From: Trachelipus rathkii
Taxonomy: Eukaryota > Arthropoda > Malacostraca > Isopoda > Trachelipodidae
DNA length: 16,334 bases
Reading direction: 5' to 3'
Assembly (NCBI GenBank): GCA_015478945.1
Contig: JABUQX010061569.1
Span: forward strand, 1 to 16,334
Shown: piece after piece, positions 1-10,517 of the stretch
Layout of the letters: every line of letters starts with the position of its first letter
Position numbering within the stretch: position 1 is the stretch's first letter
Translations under genes and position numbers: made by a program
Notes under the pieces: model-generated
Seen by the model: only the letters and a program-made list of their open reading frames with translations
Databases searched by the model: none
What the model was told of the DNA's origin: nothing

Positions 1-239
1 AGAAAATTGTTATATTCTGATAAGCAAACATTATTTCATAAAAGCAAATTAAAGTAACGGTTAACTGATGTAGGAAGAAAATTTTAGCTCGTTAATTAGT
101 CGCGTCACTATCTTTTCGCAAATTAACGTGAAAAGCGTTAAAAGTTACGACAAAGATTAAATGAGTTAATATAGCAATAATTTTAACGCCAATACACCGG
201 CCATATCCTTTGTATATAGAGGCCTTACTATTATTATAG
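1..239. other. Unclassified AT-rich intergenic sequence
   Basis: This is mixed-composition, AT-rich DNA without a credible open frame on either strand and without a recognisable RNA gene or repeat. It runs directly into the TA/TTA microsatellite field. I see nothing further in it. Confidence 0.6.
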
Positions 240-1500
240 CTTTATATATATACATTCATTATATTATAGTATATACATGTATATAATATATATATATATA
301 TATATAGTTATATAAATATATTAAGCATATAAAATATTAATAAGTTATCTTCTCTATTGAATTTTAAATAATCCCTTATATGTATTATGTAATACTATTA
401 TTATTAAATCATTCTAGATTTTTAATATCATATTTAATATAAAATATAATTATAAAAATAAAAATTAAACTAATAACTTATATTAAATTATATATTTAAG
501 CATATATTTATAAATTATATTATTATCATATATTATATATATATATTATCATAATGTATATTATACTATATATATATATATAAATATTTATATATATATA
601 TTTCAAAGTTTTGAATTAAATACAATAAATATTATATTGGATTTGCTATTATTAATTATAATTATTAATATAATTTATATTTAAATTATATATTATAATA
701 TTATATATTTAATTATTATATTATTATTTAATATTTATATTTAATAATTATAAATTACTGTACTTTACTTATTTATTATCCTATATATATTATTCATATT
801 ATTATTATATTAATTAATTTATTCATTTATTATATATATATTCTATATATTACTAATATATTATAATATTATAAATATATTTATTAATTATTATTATAAT
901 ATTAATTATATTATAATTTAATCAATTTAATTTTAATTATTATTATATAATTTAATTAATTATTATATTTAATTTAATTTAATTTAATTACTTAAATATA
1001 TATATTATGAATTCATCAAGGTATTCTCTAGAACCTTATAGTATATATTTCATTATTTATATTTATACTATATATATATATTTATTATTATATATTTTTT
1101 TTAGTTTTAAAAATTATTAATTCTAAAATATATATTTCTCTATATATTATTTATTTATTATTATAATTATTATAAATAATAAATAATTAATTCATTATTA
1201 TTTATATTATTTAATTATTATTTTATTTATTATAATAATTATTATTATTATTATTAATTATTATTATTATATTCGCTAAATTATACTTAGATACCTTTAA
1301 TTATTATTATCAACTTTCATTATTATTATTAATATTATTTAAATTAGCTTTATTAAAATTAAAGATTAAGATAAATAAAAGACATTTAATATTCTAATTG
1401 ATATTATTTATTAATTAATTTTATTATTATTAGTATTATTATTATTATTTTATTATTATTAATTATTATTATTATTATTATTATTATTTATGTAGCATTG
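240..1500. repeat. TA / TTA low-complexity field
   Basis: This is about 1.25 kb made almost wholly of A and T, in short runs of (TA)n, (TTA)n and (TTAA)n. Examples are the TA run near 284-306 and the TTA-rich stretches near 1236-1270 and 1433-1490. A few more complex bases occur around 1010-1040 and 1270-1320. It has no coding potential. It is best read as an expanded and interrupted microsatellite region. Confidence 0.85.
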
Positions 1501-2579
1501 ACTAACTATATATATACCTAACTAGAACTAACCAAAACTAACACGACTCCTTACAGATGTAGTATACAGAATAACTTATGATAAGCTCTTTCGTTGTAAA
1601 ATTGTCGTTGATAATAACTACTTTAGGTACCTAAATTCTTAGGAGAGTATGGTGACTTCCTCTGTACTCGTGCTAACTGTAGCTTGCTCAGCGCTATACA
1701 GAGCTTTAATATTCACTTATAAGGAAAGTAATAACATTATTGTTAGGCAATTGTAAATTAATGTTCACGAGAACATACGAAAATTTTCTGAATATATTTT
1801 TGAAATTATTCAATAAGTTAAATATTATATTATTATAAAGATTTGATAAAAAAATTTATTTTAAGCTAAGATAAACTCAATAGGCTGATGAAATCTTCCG
1901 GGTAAGCTATTAAATAACGCTTTTAACGCACTCATCATATAAAATAGCAGCAGCGTCACGAATGGGCCAAATCTAGAGATGGCTTGTGGAGAACTGCTTG
2001 TCCTGTGGACAATATTGCCTACTTTCCAGTATGATAAATTGGTTTATTAATATGTTATTGTTTATATAATTATTGATATATAAATGCTGAATTATGGTCA
2101 GATTTGTAATATATAAATTTATTAATCTTTATGGAGAATTTTAGTTAGACTCATCATAAACAATATAAAGGTTATTAAGTTAAATAAATAATAAAAAATA
2201 CGTGACATTATTATGTGAATGATATAAAATATGTATAACGTTATCTCATAATCTATTGATGTGTAGATTTGGATAGACGAGACTCGATTTAATATTTTAA
2301 CATCACTATGTGTTAAACGTTTATATGCAGGGAGTATATCTAGCGCACACTGTTACTATTAACGCCAGTTATAGAGGATATAGTTATATCTTTAACATAC
2401 TTGGTAAATGACATTATTAGGATAGTAATAATAAAAAAGGAAGTAATTAATAAGATATATATATAGGAAAGTTACGAAATGCTCGACTCAGCTAGCATGG
2501 TCTGTAAATTCAATAAGAGACGTGATTTAATGCTTATACATTCCATTATAAATTTACAAATTTATTGAAAACTATTTCT
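1501..2579. other. Unclassified intergenic sequence
   Basis: Base composition is more balanced than in the flanking TA fields, but stops are frequent in all frames. I recognise no protein motif, tRNA or transposon end. It may be old unique DNA or a repeat too decayed to name. Confidence 0.5.
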
Positions 2580-2795
2580 ATAACCATTCATTTGATTTTT
2601 TATTATATATATTATTAAAATATATTTATAAAAAATTAATATATTAAATATTAATATTAATATATTATATATATAATATATATGTATATATAAATATATA
2701 TATATTAATATATATATATATTTAAATATATATAATATATATATTGATATATATATAATATAATTATATATAATATATATATATATAATTTGATT
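2580..2795. repeat. TA-rich microsatellite
   Basis: Dense alternating TA runs with occasional TTA or TAA interruptions extend over about 215 bp, with the core at roughly 2630-2790. The tract is self-complementary and so can form hairpins or cruciforms. No gene is present. Confidence 0.85.
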
Positions 2796-3894
2796 ACATT
2801 GGTTGGCATGTCAAAACTCATGAATAGGAGAGAGGTCGTGAGCTATAATATAATAACTAACAGGTCATTATCATCTCCACAGACATCAAATGACTCATTT
2901 TGATTGATATCTGCGAGCACCATTTTTTACGCTGCGAAATCGGGAAATAAATTCAAAAATACTAAAAAAATACGCTGTTATACCATAAATTTAACTTATT
3001 TTATAATGTTGTATGATAAAATATTCTTCTGCGCTTTTTTAGATCTAAAGTGCGGCATTACTCACGCAGACGTATGCTACGGTACGGTTGACAAAATGAC
3101 GAATAATTTTAGTTGTTATATATAGATCGAGACAATGTTGCGCTACCCAGCGAGTAAACAAGAACGAAAGAGAGTTATGTGATAACAGGGTAGATCTATC
3201 TCGCCTAGCCTCGAGGTGGATTTGAGAACAGCAGTAGTGGTGTGATACGAATAGCTCCTCAGACCTTCATGCTCCTGCCTCGTCTCGGGTACAACGAACT
3301 GCATATATAATAGAGCGTGTATAGCAAAGAAAAAATAATATTTTCTCCAAGAAGAATACGGTAGTTTGGTAACCAAATCTTTTTGCTCCGAGATCTAGCA
3401 GCTCGCTTTCAAGGTCATAGCCAACGAGCTTCGCGTATTTCAGGTTCTTAAGAATTACTAAATTTTAAGAGTCTAATATATTAATAAGATCAAATACGAA
3501 TTTTTTTTGGAAGGATTAGAGTATCAATTTTATACATGCTTCTAGAAATCAAAAAAATATGTAATTTATTTTCCTGTAGATGTTATAGTTTCTAAGTTAC
3601 ACCATGCCTGACTCTCGGGATGCTGGCCTATATAATATTATACATAAAACTCATGATAGTATTACTAATAATTAATACATTATTTAATATATTATTCTCG
3701 GTACAAAATTCTAAACTCTTCAGCATATCTTTTGGCTCCCTTTTAAACCTTATAAAGTTCGGATTAAAATTTAAGGAATATCAATATATTTTACAAAATT
3801 TACATATTCATATAATAATATAAATAATCACTGATACTTGTTTCTTGTATTTTCTTTTCTCAAAATCAATACATCACATATTTTTATCATAAAT
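2796..3894. other. Unclassified intergenic sequence, no gene supported
   Basis: The stretch contains short open frames, none convincing: about 73 codons on the plus strand near 2904-3125, 77 on the minus strand near 3143-3376, and 67 hydrophobic, AT-driven codons near 3620-3823. None shows a family motif, and their amino-acid make-up follows base composition. The part around 3050-3440 is the least AT-rich DNA in the first 4 kb, so a decayed repeat or non-coding exon could be hidden there, but I cannot identify one. Confidence 0.5.
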
Positions 3895-4364
3895 AGTAAT
3901 ATTATATTATTATTATTATTATTTATTTATTATTATTATAATTTAATATTATATCTATTTTATATTAATGGCTCTTTTGCACAGAGCATTTTTACTTGTT
4001 CCTTTATTATATTATTATTTATTTTATAGATTATTATTATTATTATTATATATATTAATATTATTATTAAATTATTTAATTATTTATTAGTTTATAATAT
4101 GATTATTTAAATATATATCATTATATTTAATATATTATTATATATATATTAGATATATTAATATTATTATATTGTCATTATATAATTATTATATATTAAT
4201 ATATATTAATATAATTAATATTATATATATTACTATATATATATATATATATATATCGTACTATATATATTATATTATATATTAATATTATAATTAATAG
4301 TTATAATTATATTTATATATATATATATAATATTATTGATATATAATTATAATTAATATTACTA
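3895..4364. repeat. TTA/TA microsatellite field
   Basis: (TTA)n and (TTAT)n-like runs lie at 3900-4100, followed by (TA)n-rich DNA up to the GA tract. One short, less repetitive island near 3965-4005 interrupts it. The apparent open frame at 3838-4029 is a translation of this repeat and not a gene. Confidence 0.8.
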
Positions 4365-4446
4365 GCAAAGAAAGAGAGATGAGAGATAGAGAGATAGAGA
4401 GCGAGATGAGAGAGAGAGAGAGCGAGAAGATAGAGAGAGAGCACGA
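4365..4446. repeat. GA-rich (GAGA) microsatellite
   Basis: About 80 bases on the plus strand are nearly all purine, built from GA, GATA and GAGC-type units, with the longest pure GA runs near 4409-4422. It is enclosed on both sides by TA-rich repeats. Purine mirror tracts of this kind can adopt triplex structure, and in arthropods GAGA runs can bind GAGA-type factors. Either role here is speculative. Confidence 0.85.
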
Positions 4447-4650
4447 GTAGTAAATAGTTACTAGTAGTCGCCACTGATATATTACTATAATATTATTATA
4501 TATAATATATTATATATAATATATTTAAATATGATATAATATATATCATATATATATAATATATATATATTATATATATATATATATATATTAAATATAT
4601 ATATATATATTAATTATATTAATTAAATATATATATCATCATTACATACT
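4447..4650. repeat. TA-rich microsatellite
   Basis: After about 35 bases of mixed sequence, alternating TA runs with short interruptions fill 4480-4640, including a long TA run around 4569-4592. There is no coding potential. Confidence 0.8.
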
Positions 4651-5239
4651 ATAATATACTACTTAATAGAATCAATAGATTAAGAAAAAAAAAATTATTC
4701 TATTTACATATGTAGGAGTGTCTAACAGAGGTTTATTAAGTCGACCAATCCTGGAATGAATATTCTTTGGTTTATAAGAAATTTCCTGTAAAAGATATTA
4801 GCAAAGAGAAATTATCCAATAAGTTTCGTGCAGCTTATTATCTCATTCACAATTTATTTAACTATTTATTAATTGTTATTACTTAGGAAAAGAGTCTCTA
4901 CGGTGCTCTTTCAGATGCAGCTGGGAAATATTCCCTTGTGCTTGCAGTGCTCATCCGGTTAGCATCGAAGGTGCTAGTTTTTTTGATCTGTCCATGGAGG
5001 TGAGGTCTCGCTCTCAGAATACAAAAAAATTTGTTACATTAAATGTACAAACTTATCCAGGTTATGGTTTAGGTTTAGGCTGGCTAAAGACACAGCATAT
5101 GTAGGTAGGCTTCTATTACAGGTTTTATGGTTCCAAAAGAACGATCCGTCCTAAATTAGCGTCGCTAGTACTAGTACGGGCTTTTTACGGCTTCTAACGT
5201 TAGGGATAAAGTGTGGTAGGTTAAGGAGACCACACAGAT
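4651..5239. other. Unclassified intergenic sequence
   Basis: This is about 590 bp of moderate composition with no open frame of useful length and no protein motif I recognise. It contains a short TTTAGG doublet at 5066-5079, too short to be an interstitial telomere repeat. It is possibly unique host DNA or a decayed repeat. Confidence 0.5.
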
Positions 5240-6229
5240 AATATTTAGTATATTAATAATAATATATAAAGTATCTACTACGCTATATATTACTCTAGAT
5301 ATATACATAATAATATTATATATAATATAATATATTTATATTACTAAATCTTATCATAATTATTATATTATTTCTGGGCGCGAGTGAGTCAAAATAGGTA
5401 TAGCTTAATATTATGGACTTATAGCTATTATCGTTAGCTTTAGTATCAAGCTATGTTAGTTGGGATATTGAGTCGTACTATTATATATGTAATTTATTAT
5501 TATTACAAATTAAAGTATTATATGATATATAGATAATGTAAATTTATTGTAATAATCTAATATGATAAGATATAATATATACGTATTATTACGTAGATAA
5601 TAGTAATACTATAGCTAGAATATATCAATAAATTCGGATAGTTAGTAAGTAGGGCAGTAGAGGTATATAAGATGAATATAATACGATAGGATTAGCAAAA
5701 GTATCACGGTATAGTTATATATATATTAATACTTATAGTTCTTATAATAATGCCTGGGCGTTAATAGTAATTATATAATAGTTTACCTTATTATATGGTA
5801 GTATTATTTAATCATCATTGCTACTATACACATAATATATATAGTAATATATTATAAATTATATCTATATATTATATATATAATATGAATTATTTAATAG
5901 GTCTAATCATGTATAATTATTATAGGTAAAGTATACTTATATATATATATATTATATAATATATATATACTATATAATACTAATATAGATGTATAGTATA
6001 TTTAGTACTGCGTTATATTAAGCATGTAGTATATGAGTGTAGTAGTGTATATTATATATATAGTTCAAGGTTCAAAGTTTAGTTATAGTTTTATTTATAT
6101 CGGATCCTATCTCAAGAATAGCCTATATCGAATAAGTGGAGGGCGTTATGAAAGATTCAGTGTTTACCTATCTCTATAAATATATATAATATATAGTATA
6201 TATAGTAGTCCGTTGGTTGATGTGCACGT
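5240..6229. other. AT-rich degenerate sequence
   Basis: This is an AT-rich stretch in which TA-type repeats have been interrupted by many substitutions (AGTA, GTATA and similar words), with few G or C bases. No open frame, RNA gene or transposon end is recognisable. It leads into the cleanest TA tract of the window. Confidence 0.55.
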
Positions 6230-6325
<96 letters not shown>

Positions 6326-6355
6326 TATATATATATATATAATATATATTGATAA
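6230..6355. repeat. Long nearly pure TA microsatellite
   Basis: This is the longest nearly uninterrupted (TA)n in the window, with a run of about 28 or more perfect units between roughly 6262 and 6319, flanked by shorter runs. It lies immediately upstream of the T-rich leader of the retrotransposon, so it may mark or obscure that element's 5' boundary. Confidence 0.9.
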
Positions 6356-6797
6356 TTGTTGTTTGGACTAAAAAGTCGTGTGTGTTTGTTATCCCTGTGT
6401 TCTTTATTTTAATATGTTAATTCAAGTTTTTAACTTTTTAAATGTTCTCTCGAGCTTTAATTCAAATGTGATTGGTACAGTTTTATTATTTTTGTTTTAA
6501 TTTTTATTTCTTTCTCAAGTGTTTTTAATGTTTACGATTTATAAATAATGAGGTTTTTAGTTGAAGCTTTTACAATCTAGAATCTTAAGCTAAGTTTTAG
6601 TTTGATTTTTATATTCTTTTAAACATAATTTCGTATATTATAGGATTTTAGCTCTAGTGTTCCTTTTAGCTGTTATTTGCTAATACAAAGTTTATTTTAG
6701 GTTTTAACAAAATATCCACCTGGAAGTTAGTTTGCGCATGTTTGACAGCTGATTAGTTACGATTTTCGGACCTATTTATAGACTCCTACTTATTGTT

Positions 6798-7014
6798 GTC
6801 TATTTATTTATTTACTCATTTATATTAGTTATCAAAGACTATCTGGCGCCAATTAGATTTAGGTATTGTGTGTGCCATCAGCCTTTCCTGTGTATAAGAG
6901 CTTTACGAATTATTTTGTCTATTTATTTATTTACCCATTTATATAAGTTTTCAAAGTCTATATTGCGTCAATTGGATTTAATTATTGTGCTATTAGCAAC
7001 TTCTGTGTATGAGC
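6798..7014 (+). repeat. Two-copy tandem repeat, 119-bp period, upstream of retrotransposon ORF
   Basis: Copy 1 (6798-6900) and copy 2 (6917-7014) both start with GTCTATTTATTTATTTAC, share a CATTTATAT core and a TCAAAG block, and both end in CTGTGTAT. The copies differ by scattered substitutions. Their position just 5' of the first recognisable retrotransposon codon suggests a leader or promoter monomer of the element. Monomeric 5' repeats are known in some non-LTR families, but the promoter role here is inference. Confidence 0.8.
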
Positions 7015-7050
7015 GATTGTAGGTGTTTGTTTGTGTGAGTAGCTGTTTGA

Positions 7051-7365
7051 ATGACTGGGCAGAGAAGACGTAGGGGTGGAAGCAGGTTGGGGTTCTCTAT
7101 TGACTTTGCCAACGTCCGTGGCGTGAATGCTAATCATGAATTTGTGGAATATCACCTCTCTAACTCTCAACCTAACACTTTATTACTGTCTGAGACACAT
7201 ATAGCCAGGGATTCTTTTTCAAATAAACATAATATCTCCAACTATAACTTTTTTTTGTAATTTCCGACTGAATGGTTGAGCCTGTACCTATATAAACATC
7301 AACACTCCTGTAACAAGTCTCGTGAATCTGTGTTCTACTACAAAACTTTATCTACCAGACTTAAT
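7051..7365 (+). pseudogene. Retrotransposon endonuclease N-terminus, fragment A
   Basis: The frame opens with ATG at 7051, giving a basic start (MTGQRRRRGG), then NVRG around codons 22-25 and LLLSETH around codons 44-50. These match the first beta strands of the apurinic-type endonuclease (EEP) domain that nicks target DNA in jockey-like elements; the glutamate of SETH is the usual metal-binding residue. The frame stops at TAA 7258-7260. One frame over, it resumes with RLNG, a stop, then ACTYININTPVTSL, also typical of the domain. Homology ends near 7360, where a minisatellite begins. The fragment is about 70 codons long in its intact part, against roughly 220 for a whole EEP domain. The ATG start is likely the family's own, because the basic leader directly precedes the domain. 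Confidence 0.8.
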
Positions 7366-7509
7366 AGCGCCCAAAGTAGTCCCTAAAACTAATGGAATTT
7401 TGTAGCCGCCAAATACTCCCTAACCTAATGGGATAATGGCGAAACCCGCCAAGTAGCCGCTAACCTAATGGATTATGGAGCCCCCAATAGGTCCTAACCT
7501 AATGGATTA
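7366..7509 (+). repeat. Minisatellite, four units of 36-39 bp
   Basis: Units begin at about 7366, 7404, 7443 and 7479. Each runs AGC-CCGCCAA, then CCTAACCTAATGG, then ATTATGG or a close variant. The core CTAACCTAATGG is intact in units 2-4 and altered in unit 1 (CTAAAACTAATGG). The array interrupts retrotransposon homology and ends directly in a TA microsatellite. Confidence 0.85.
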
Positions 7510-7530
7510 TATATATATATATTATATATA

Positions 7531-7580
<50 letters not shown>

Positions 7581-7584
7581 ATAC

Positions 7585-7636
<52 letters not shown>
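7507..7636. repeat. TA microsatellite after the minisatellite
   Basis: (TA)n with a few TTA or GTA interruptions follows directly from the last minisatellite unit. The open frame predicted across it, which translates to isoleucine/tyrosine repeats, is an artefact. Confidence 0.9.
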
Positions 7637-8150
7637 ATATCATTTTGCTTAAACATTATTTACGCATTTACAGCTATTTCCCTTACGAATTTATTTGATG
7701 ACAATGTATTCTTCCCATGGCCTATTTATCCTTTTGCTTCGCTATTGTGCTTTAATCAAAATACACTTGATATGTAAATCGTATTATCTTTATAGACGCG
7801 TATATCGAGTCCAGAGCTATTATTAGACGATGTTATGCGCAATAAATGCTTGTATCTATTGGAGACATGTATTTTGAGATACAACTCTGGTGTGCGATAT
7901 GTAAATCGATCAGAGATAAGATCTACAGTGACTGAACAGTAACAATTAACGCTATCAATGACATAATTTAAGAGATAAGTTAGACTAGTATATTATAAAT
8001 GGTCTCGTTTTTTGTAGTGAATACAGAATGAATATGGTAATTCTGAACTGAAAGGATTTAGACCGATATTATCCTATATCGAAATACAATTAACGAACTT
8101 TATATCATTTTTGTACTTAGAAAAATTTTGCACAGACGAAAGGTTAAATT
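7637..8150. other. Unclassified insert between endonuclease fragments
   Basis: About 510 bp shows no similarity I can see to the retrotransposon and no open frame. GATATGTAAATCG occurs twice, near 7768 and 7897, 129 bp apart. Together with the minisatellite and TA tract this block separates endonuclease fragments A and B. Confidence 0.55.
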
Positions 8151-8787
8151 AAGGCTATTTTATTACTGTTTGGGACCAGTTAGCTAGGGATTTTTTTTCA
8201 AATAAACTTAATATATCTCCAACTATAGCACATCTCAAGAATCTTGAATCTACTAACTTTGATGTTTCAGTGTGGCAATTATAAAAATCTTCTCTCTGCT
8301 TACTATCACTAATTTATCATTGTGTTATTTACTGCTCTATTATGTACACTACTAATTAGAAGGCATTTATACGCCTTTTTTGAATATCTTTCTACTAACT
8401 ACATTGAAGACTGATATACTTCGTCCTACATCTAATGCTAAGGTATCTAATCATTTTTTAGGGGGATTTCTAACGGATACACCCACTATTCTGATGGTGG
8501 TTGGGTTCTCCGTGTTACTCATGATGCCTACGTCATGGGGGCTCCATAAACATTAGGGTTAAGAGGGCAATGACGTGGGCGCGTAATATCAATTCCGGTA
8601 TTAATCTGCTAGACGATCTCTTCACCCCAGTTCAAAGTAGATGATACTGCTACACGCAGCAGCAATTGATCCTAAACATTTTTTGAACGCACGCACGCGC
8701 TTGATTTAAATCGCTTCAACAGCACTTCTTCTCGTTATAATAAATCATTTAATTCATATCGGTATATCTGACTACTATCTCGAACAT
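8151..8787 (+). pseudogene. Retrotransposon endonuclease, fragment B
   Basis: Bases 8159-8228 repeat 7178-7247 of fragment A with few changes: TTATTACTGT at the start, TCAAATAAAC and CTCCAACTATA within. The stretch then continues with codons equivalent to NLESTNFDV and into the middle of the EEP domain. It lacks the RLNG-to-TPVTSL section present in fragment A. From 8407 to 8787 it carries a decayed version of the segment that is better preserved at 8788-9075. The GDFNVH motif is lost here, replaced by unrelated codons near 8461-8500. Stops and frameshifts are abundant, so no product is possible. Confidence 0.7.
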
Positions 8788-9290
8788 GAGACTGTTACTT
8801 CGTCCCATCTAAATGCTAAGGTCTTCAATTTTGGGGATTTCAACGTACACCACACTGAATGGTTTGGCTCCTTTTATGATGATGCAGGAGAGAAGGAGGC
8901 CAAAATATTCGGTATTCTCGACGATCTCTAACAGTCAAATAATGAACCTACACATATCCCACATTGACCTAACCAATTTTTGAACACACTTGATTTATGC
9001 TTCACCACTACTTCTTCTCGTTATAAATAAATCATTTTCCTTCATATCGGTAACTCTGATTACAATCTCGAAGCTCTTAATTATATTACTTTTTCTCCAG
9101 CAGCTCCACCATTCAACAACGGTGTTTTCTGGCATTTTAATCGGTCTAATTGGGCATTGCGTCGTTTCTTTGGTAACTATTCTTGGAATAAATCCTGCTT
9201 TGACTTGGAAGACACCTCAGTCACTGCCGAAAAGATAGGGGCTCGTAATCACCGAATGGATGAGCAGGTTCATTCCATCTTCACCTAAAT
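8788..9290 (+). pseudogene. Retrotransposon endonuclease C-terminal half and start of linker, fragment C
   Basis: Frame 1 reads clearly through NAKVFNFGDFNVHHTEW (GDFN at 8833-8844), the Asp/Asn motif of EEP nucleases, then on to FGILDDL and a TAA stop at about 8929. After the stop, NTLDLCFTTTSSRY follows, which in related elements precedes the final catalytic motif. That motif should read S-D-H. Here it reads SDY at 9055-9063, so the catalytic histidine has become tyrosine. The same frame then stays open through FWHFNRSNW and KSCFDLEDTSV into the linker, until TAA near 9287. The 82-codon frame at 8990-9238 lies in another phase and is a shadow. Confidence 0.8.
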
Positions 9291-9547
9291 CTTTTTCTCC
9301 CCAAACACCGTGGTTCGATGGAGTCTGTTCCCGTGCCATTCAAGAGAGAAACATTGCCTATCAGGCATGGAAAAACTCTCGTTCTCCTATCACTTCTGCT
9401 AATTTCCATTCTGATCTGAATCGTTGCAGGGATATTATTCGACAGGCTAAGCAAACTTTCACTGATAGAAAGTGCGCCAACCTGCTTTGTTCTCCTACTG
9501 ATAAAATTTCCGGCCTCTTGCCACAAGCATCTCTAATAACTTTGTAA
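9260..9547 (+). pseudogene. Linker between endonuclease and reverse transcriptase
   Basis: Frame 2 carries PWFDGVCSRAIQERN, YQAWKNSRS, and DIIRQAKQTFTDR. This W-F-D...A...K pattern with a basic helical stretch is what jockey-like polyproteins show between endonuclease and RT. The methionine at 9260 is not a real start: authentic reading enters by frameshift near 9290 from frame 1. Frame 2 ends at TAA 9545-9547. The next codons of the polyprotein (NNFVNLSF) lie in frame 1 and then move to frame 3, so two frameshifts fall within about 40 bases. Confidence 0.8.
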
Positions 9548-9551
9548 ATCT

Positions 9552-10004
9552 ATCTTTCCTCCTCTTATTTGGTCTGACGAATCTGTAACTAACTCTCCTT
9601 CTGAAAAGGCCAATCTTTTCGGCCTCATTTTTTCATCTAATTCTACCCTGGACGATTCTGGCATCCCTACTCCTACTCCTTCTTCTCCTCCTTCTCTCAG
9701 GTTACCTATCTCTTTACCTGTGATTACACATTATCGGGTGAATGAGATCCTGGGATATATAAAAGCCAGGAACGCTAATGGCCTGGATGGCATTCATTTC
9801 CTTGTTTTGAGGGAGTTTGCTTCTGATATGGCGACTGTCCTCGTTAAACTCTACTTTCTATGTCTTAATGCTAATACTTTTCATCAGTGCTAGAAACGCG
9901 CCTATGTCCAACCGATCCCATAAAAGGTAGTTGCTCTGATCCTTTAAACATCGCCCTATAGCTCTTACTTGTATTCTGTCATAAATCTTTGAAATTCTTC
10001 TTAA
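9552..10004 (+). pseudogene. Reverse transcriptase N-terminal part, before the insertion
   Basis: Frame 3 is open from about 9552 to TAG 9891. It has a proline/serine-rich stretch (PTPTPSSPPS), then RVNEILGYIKARNANGLDGI, the conserved RT0/RT1 block, and LREFASDMATVLVKLY. Two nonsense codons follow where the family has Trp and Lys: TAG 9891-9893 before KRAYVQPIP, and TAA 9921-9923 right after PIP. A short deletion then disrupts the N-Y-R-P block near 9949-9955. In frame 1, IALTCILS follows, then a TAA at 9982-9984, then IFEILL up to the TTAA at 10001-10004, where the palindromic element begins. Confidence 0.85.
10001..10004. repeat. Left TTAA target-site duplication
   Basis: TTAA here and at 11409-11412 flank the palindromic insertion. 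A single TTAA joins the reverse transcriptase halves in frame, supporting a target-site duplication. A TA-only duplication with element ends one base longer each side fits equally well at the base level. Confidence 0.75.
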
Positions 10005-10517
10005 TTAAGGGGTGGCGCCATTCTTTGCTTCACGCTAAGCCCAATTTTCACCTCCACTTAAAATGGACATAAAATTCGAAATTTTCAGCCGATTTTAACC
10101 ATATAAACACCAAACTGTAAGCTTTTTTTACCTCTAAAACGTCGGTATTCCAGTGTTTTCTGTGTCTGTATCATTGTTTTGGTGTTTTCAATTTTGAAAA
10201 AATCTAACATTTTTTGACATTTGTCCCAAACCCTCCAACACTACGATTTGTCCGAAATGGAAACTTCAGACTGAAGAAACATAGATGCTATTATCTAAAA
10301 ATTTCGCACGAAATTTATTAACATTTAACACCCATATCTAGCATAGCGATTTTTCAAAACCTACTATTTTGGAGTTTTCAAAATTATTTATTTAAATATT
10401 TTTTTCTGTTTCATCCGATTTTACATGAAATTTTTCAGGAGAGCTTGCATAATTAGAGAAAATACACCTTTCCTACTTAGATAATTTCTTGTATAGGAAA
10501 AGTAGTTTGGGATTTTT
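10005..10517 (+). repeat. Left arm of long terminal inverted repeat
   Basis: This arm pairs with 10897-11408 in reverse complement. Identity is highest in the outer 80 bp, falls in the middle (around 10210-10310), recovers around 10345-10410, and is still clear at AGTAGTTTGGGATT (10502-10515), which pairs with the complement at about 10899-10912. An arm of more than 500 bp is far longer than ordinary transposon terminal repeats. Confidence 0.85.

Noticed and set aside
2904..3376. Two short open frames (73 codons plus strand, 77 codons minus strand) as possible genes
   Set aside because: No family motif, no splice-site-supported extension and no domain. Lengths are within chance expectation for this composition.
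3620..4029. Hydrophobic short frames resembling small mitochondrial membrane proteins
   Set aside because: The hydrophobicity comes from AT-only codons (Ile, Leu, Tyr, Asn, Phe) in repeat DNA. No conserved residues or neighbouring mitochondrial genes are present.
5066..5079. Interstitial telomere repeat (two TTTAGG units)
   Set aside because: Only two units, and not the TTAGG repeat usual in arthropods. Chance occurrence is likely.
7475..7777. 100-codon open frame rich in Ile and Tyr
   Set aside because: It is a translation of the minisatellite end and the TA microsatellite.
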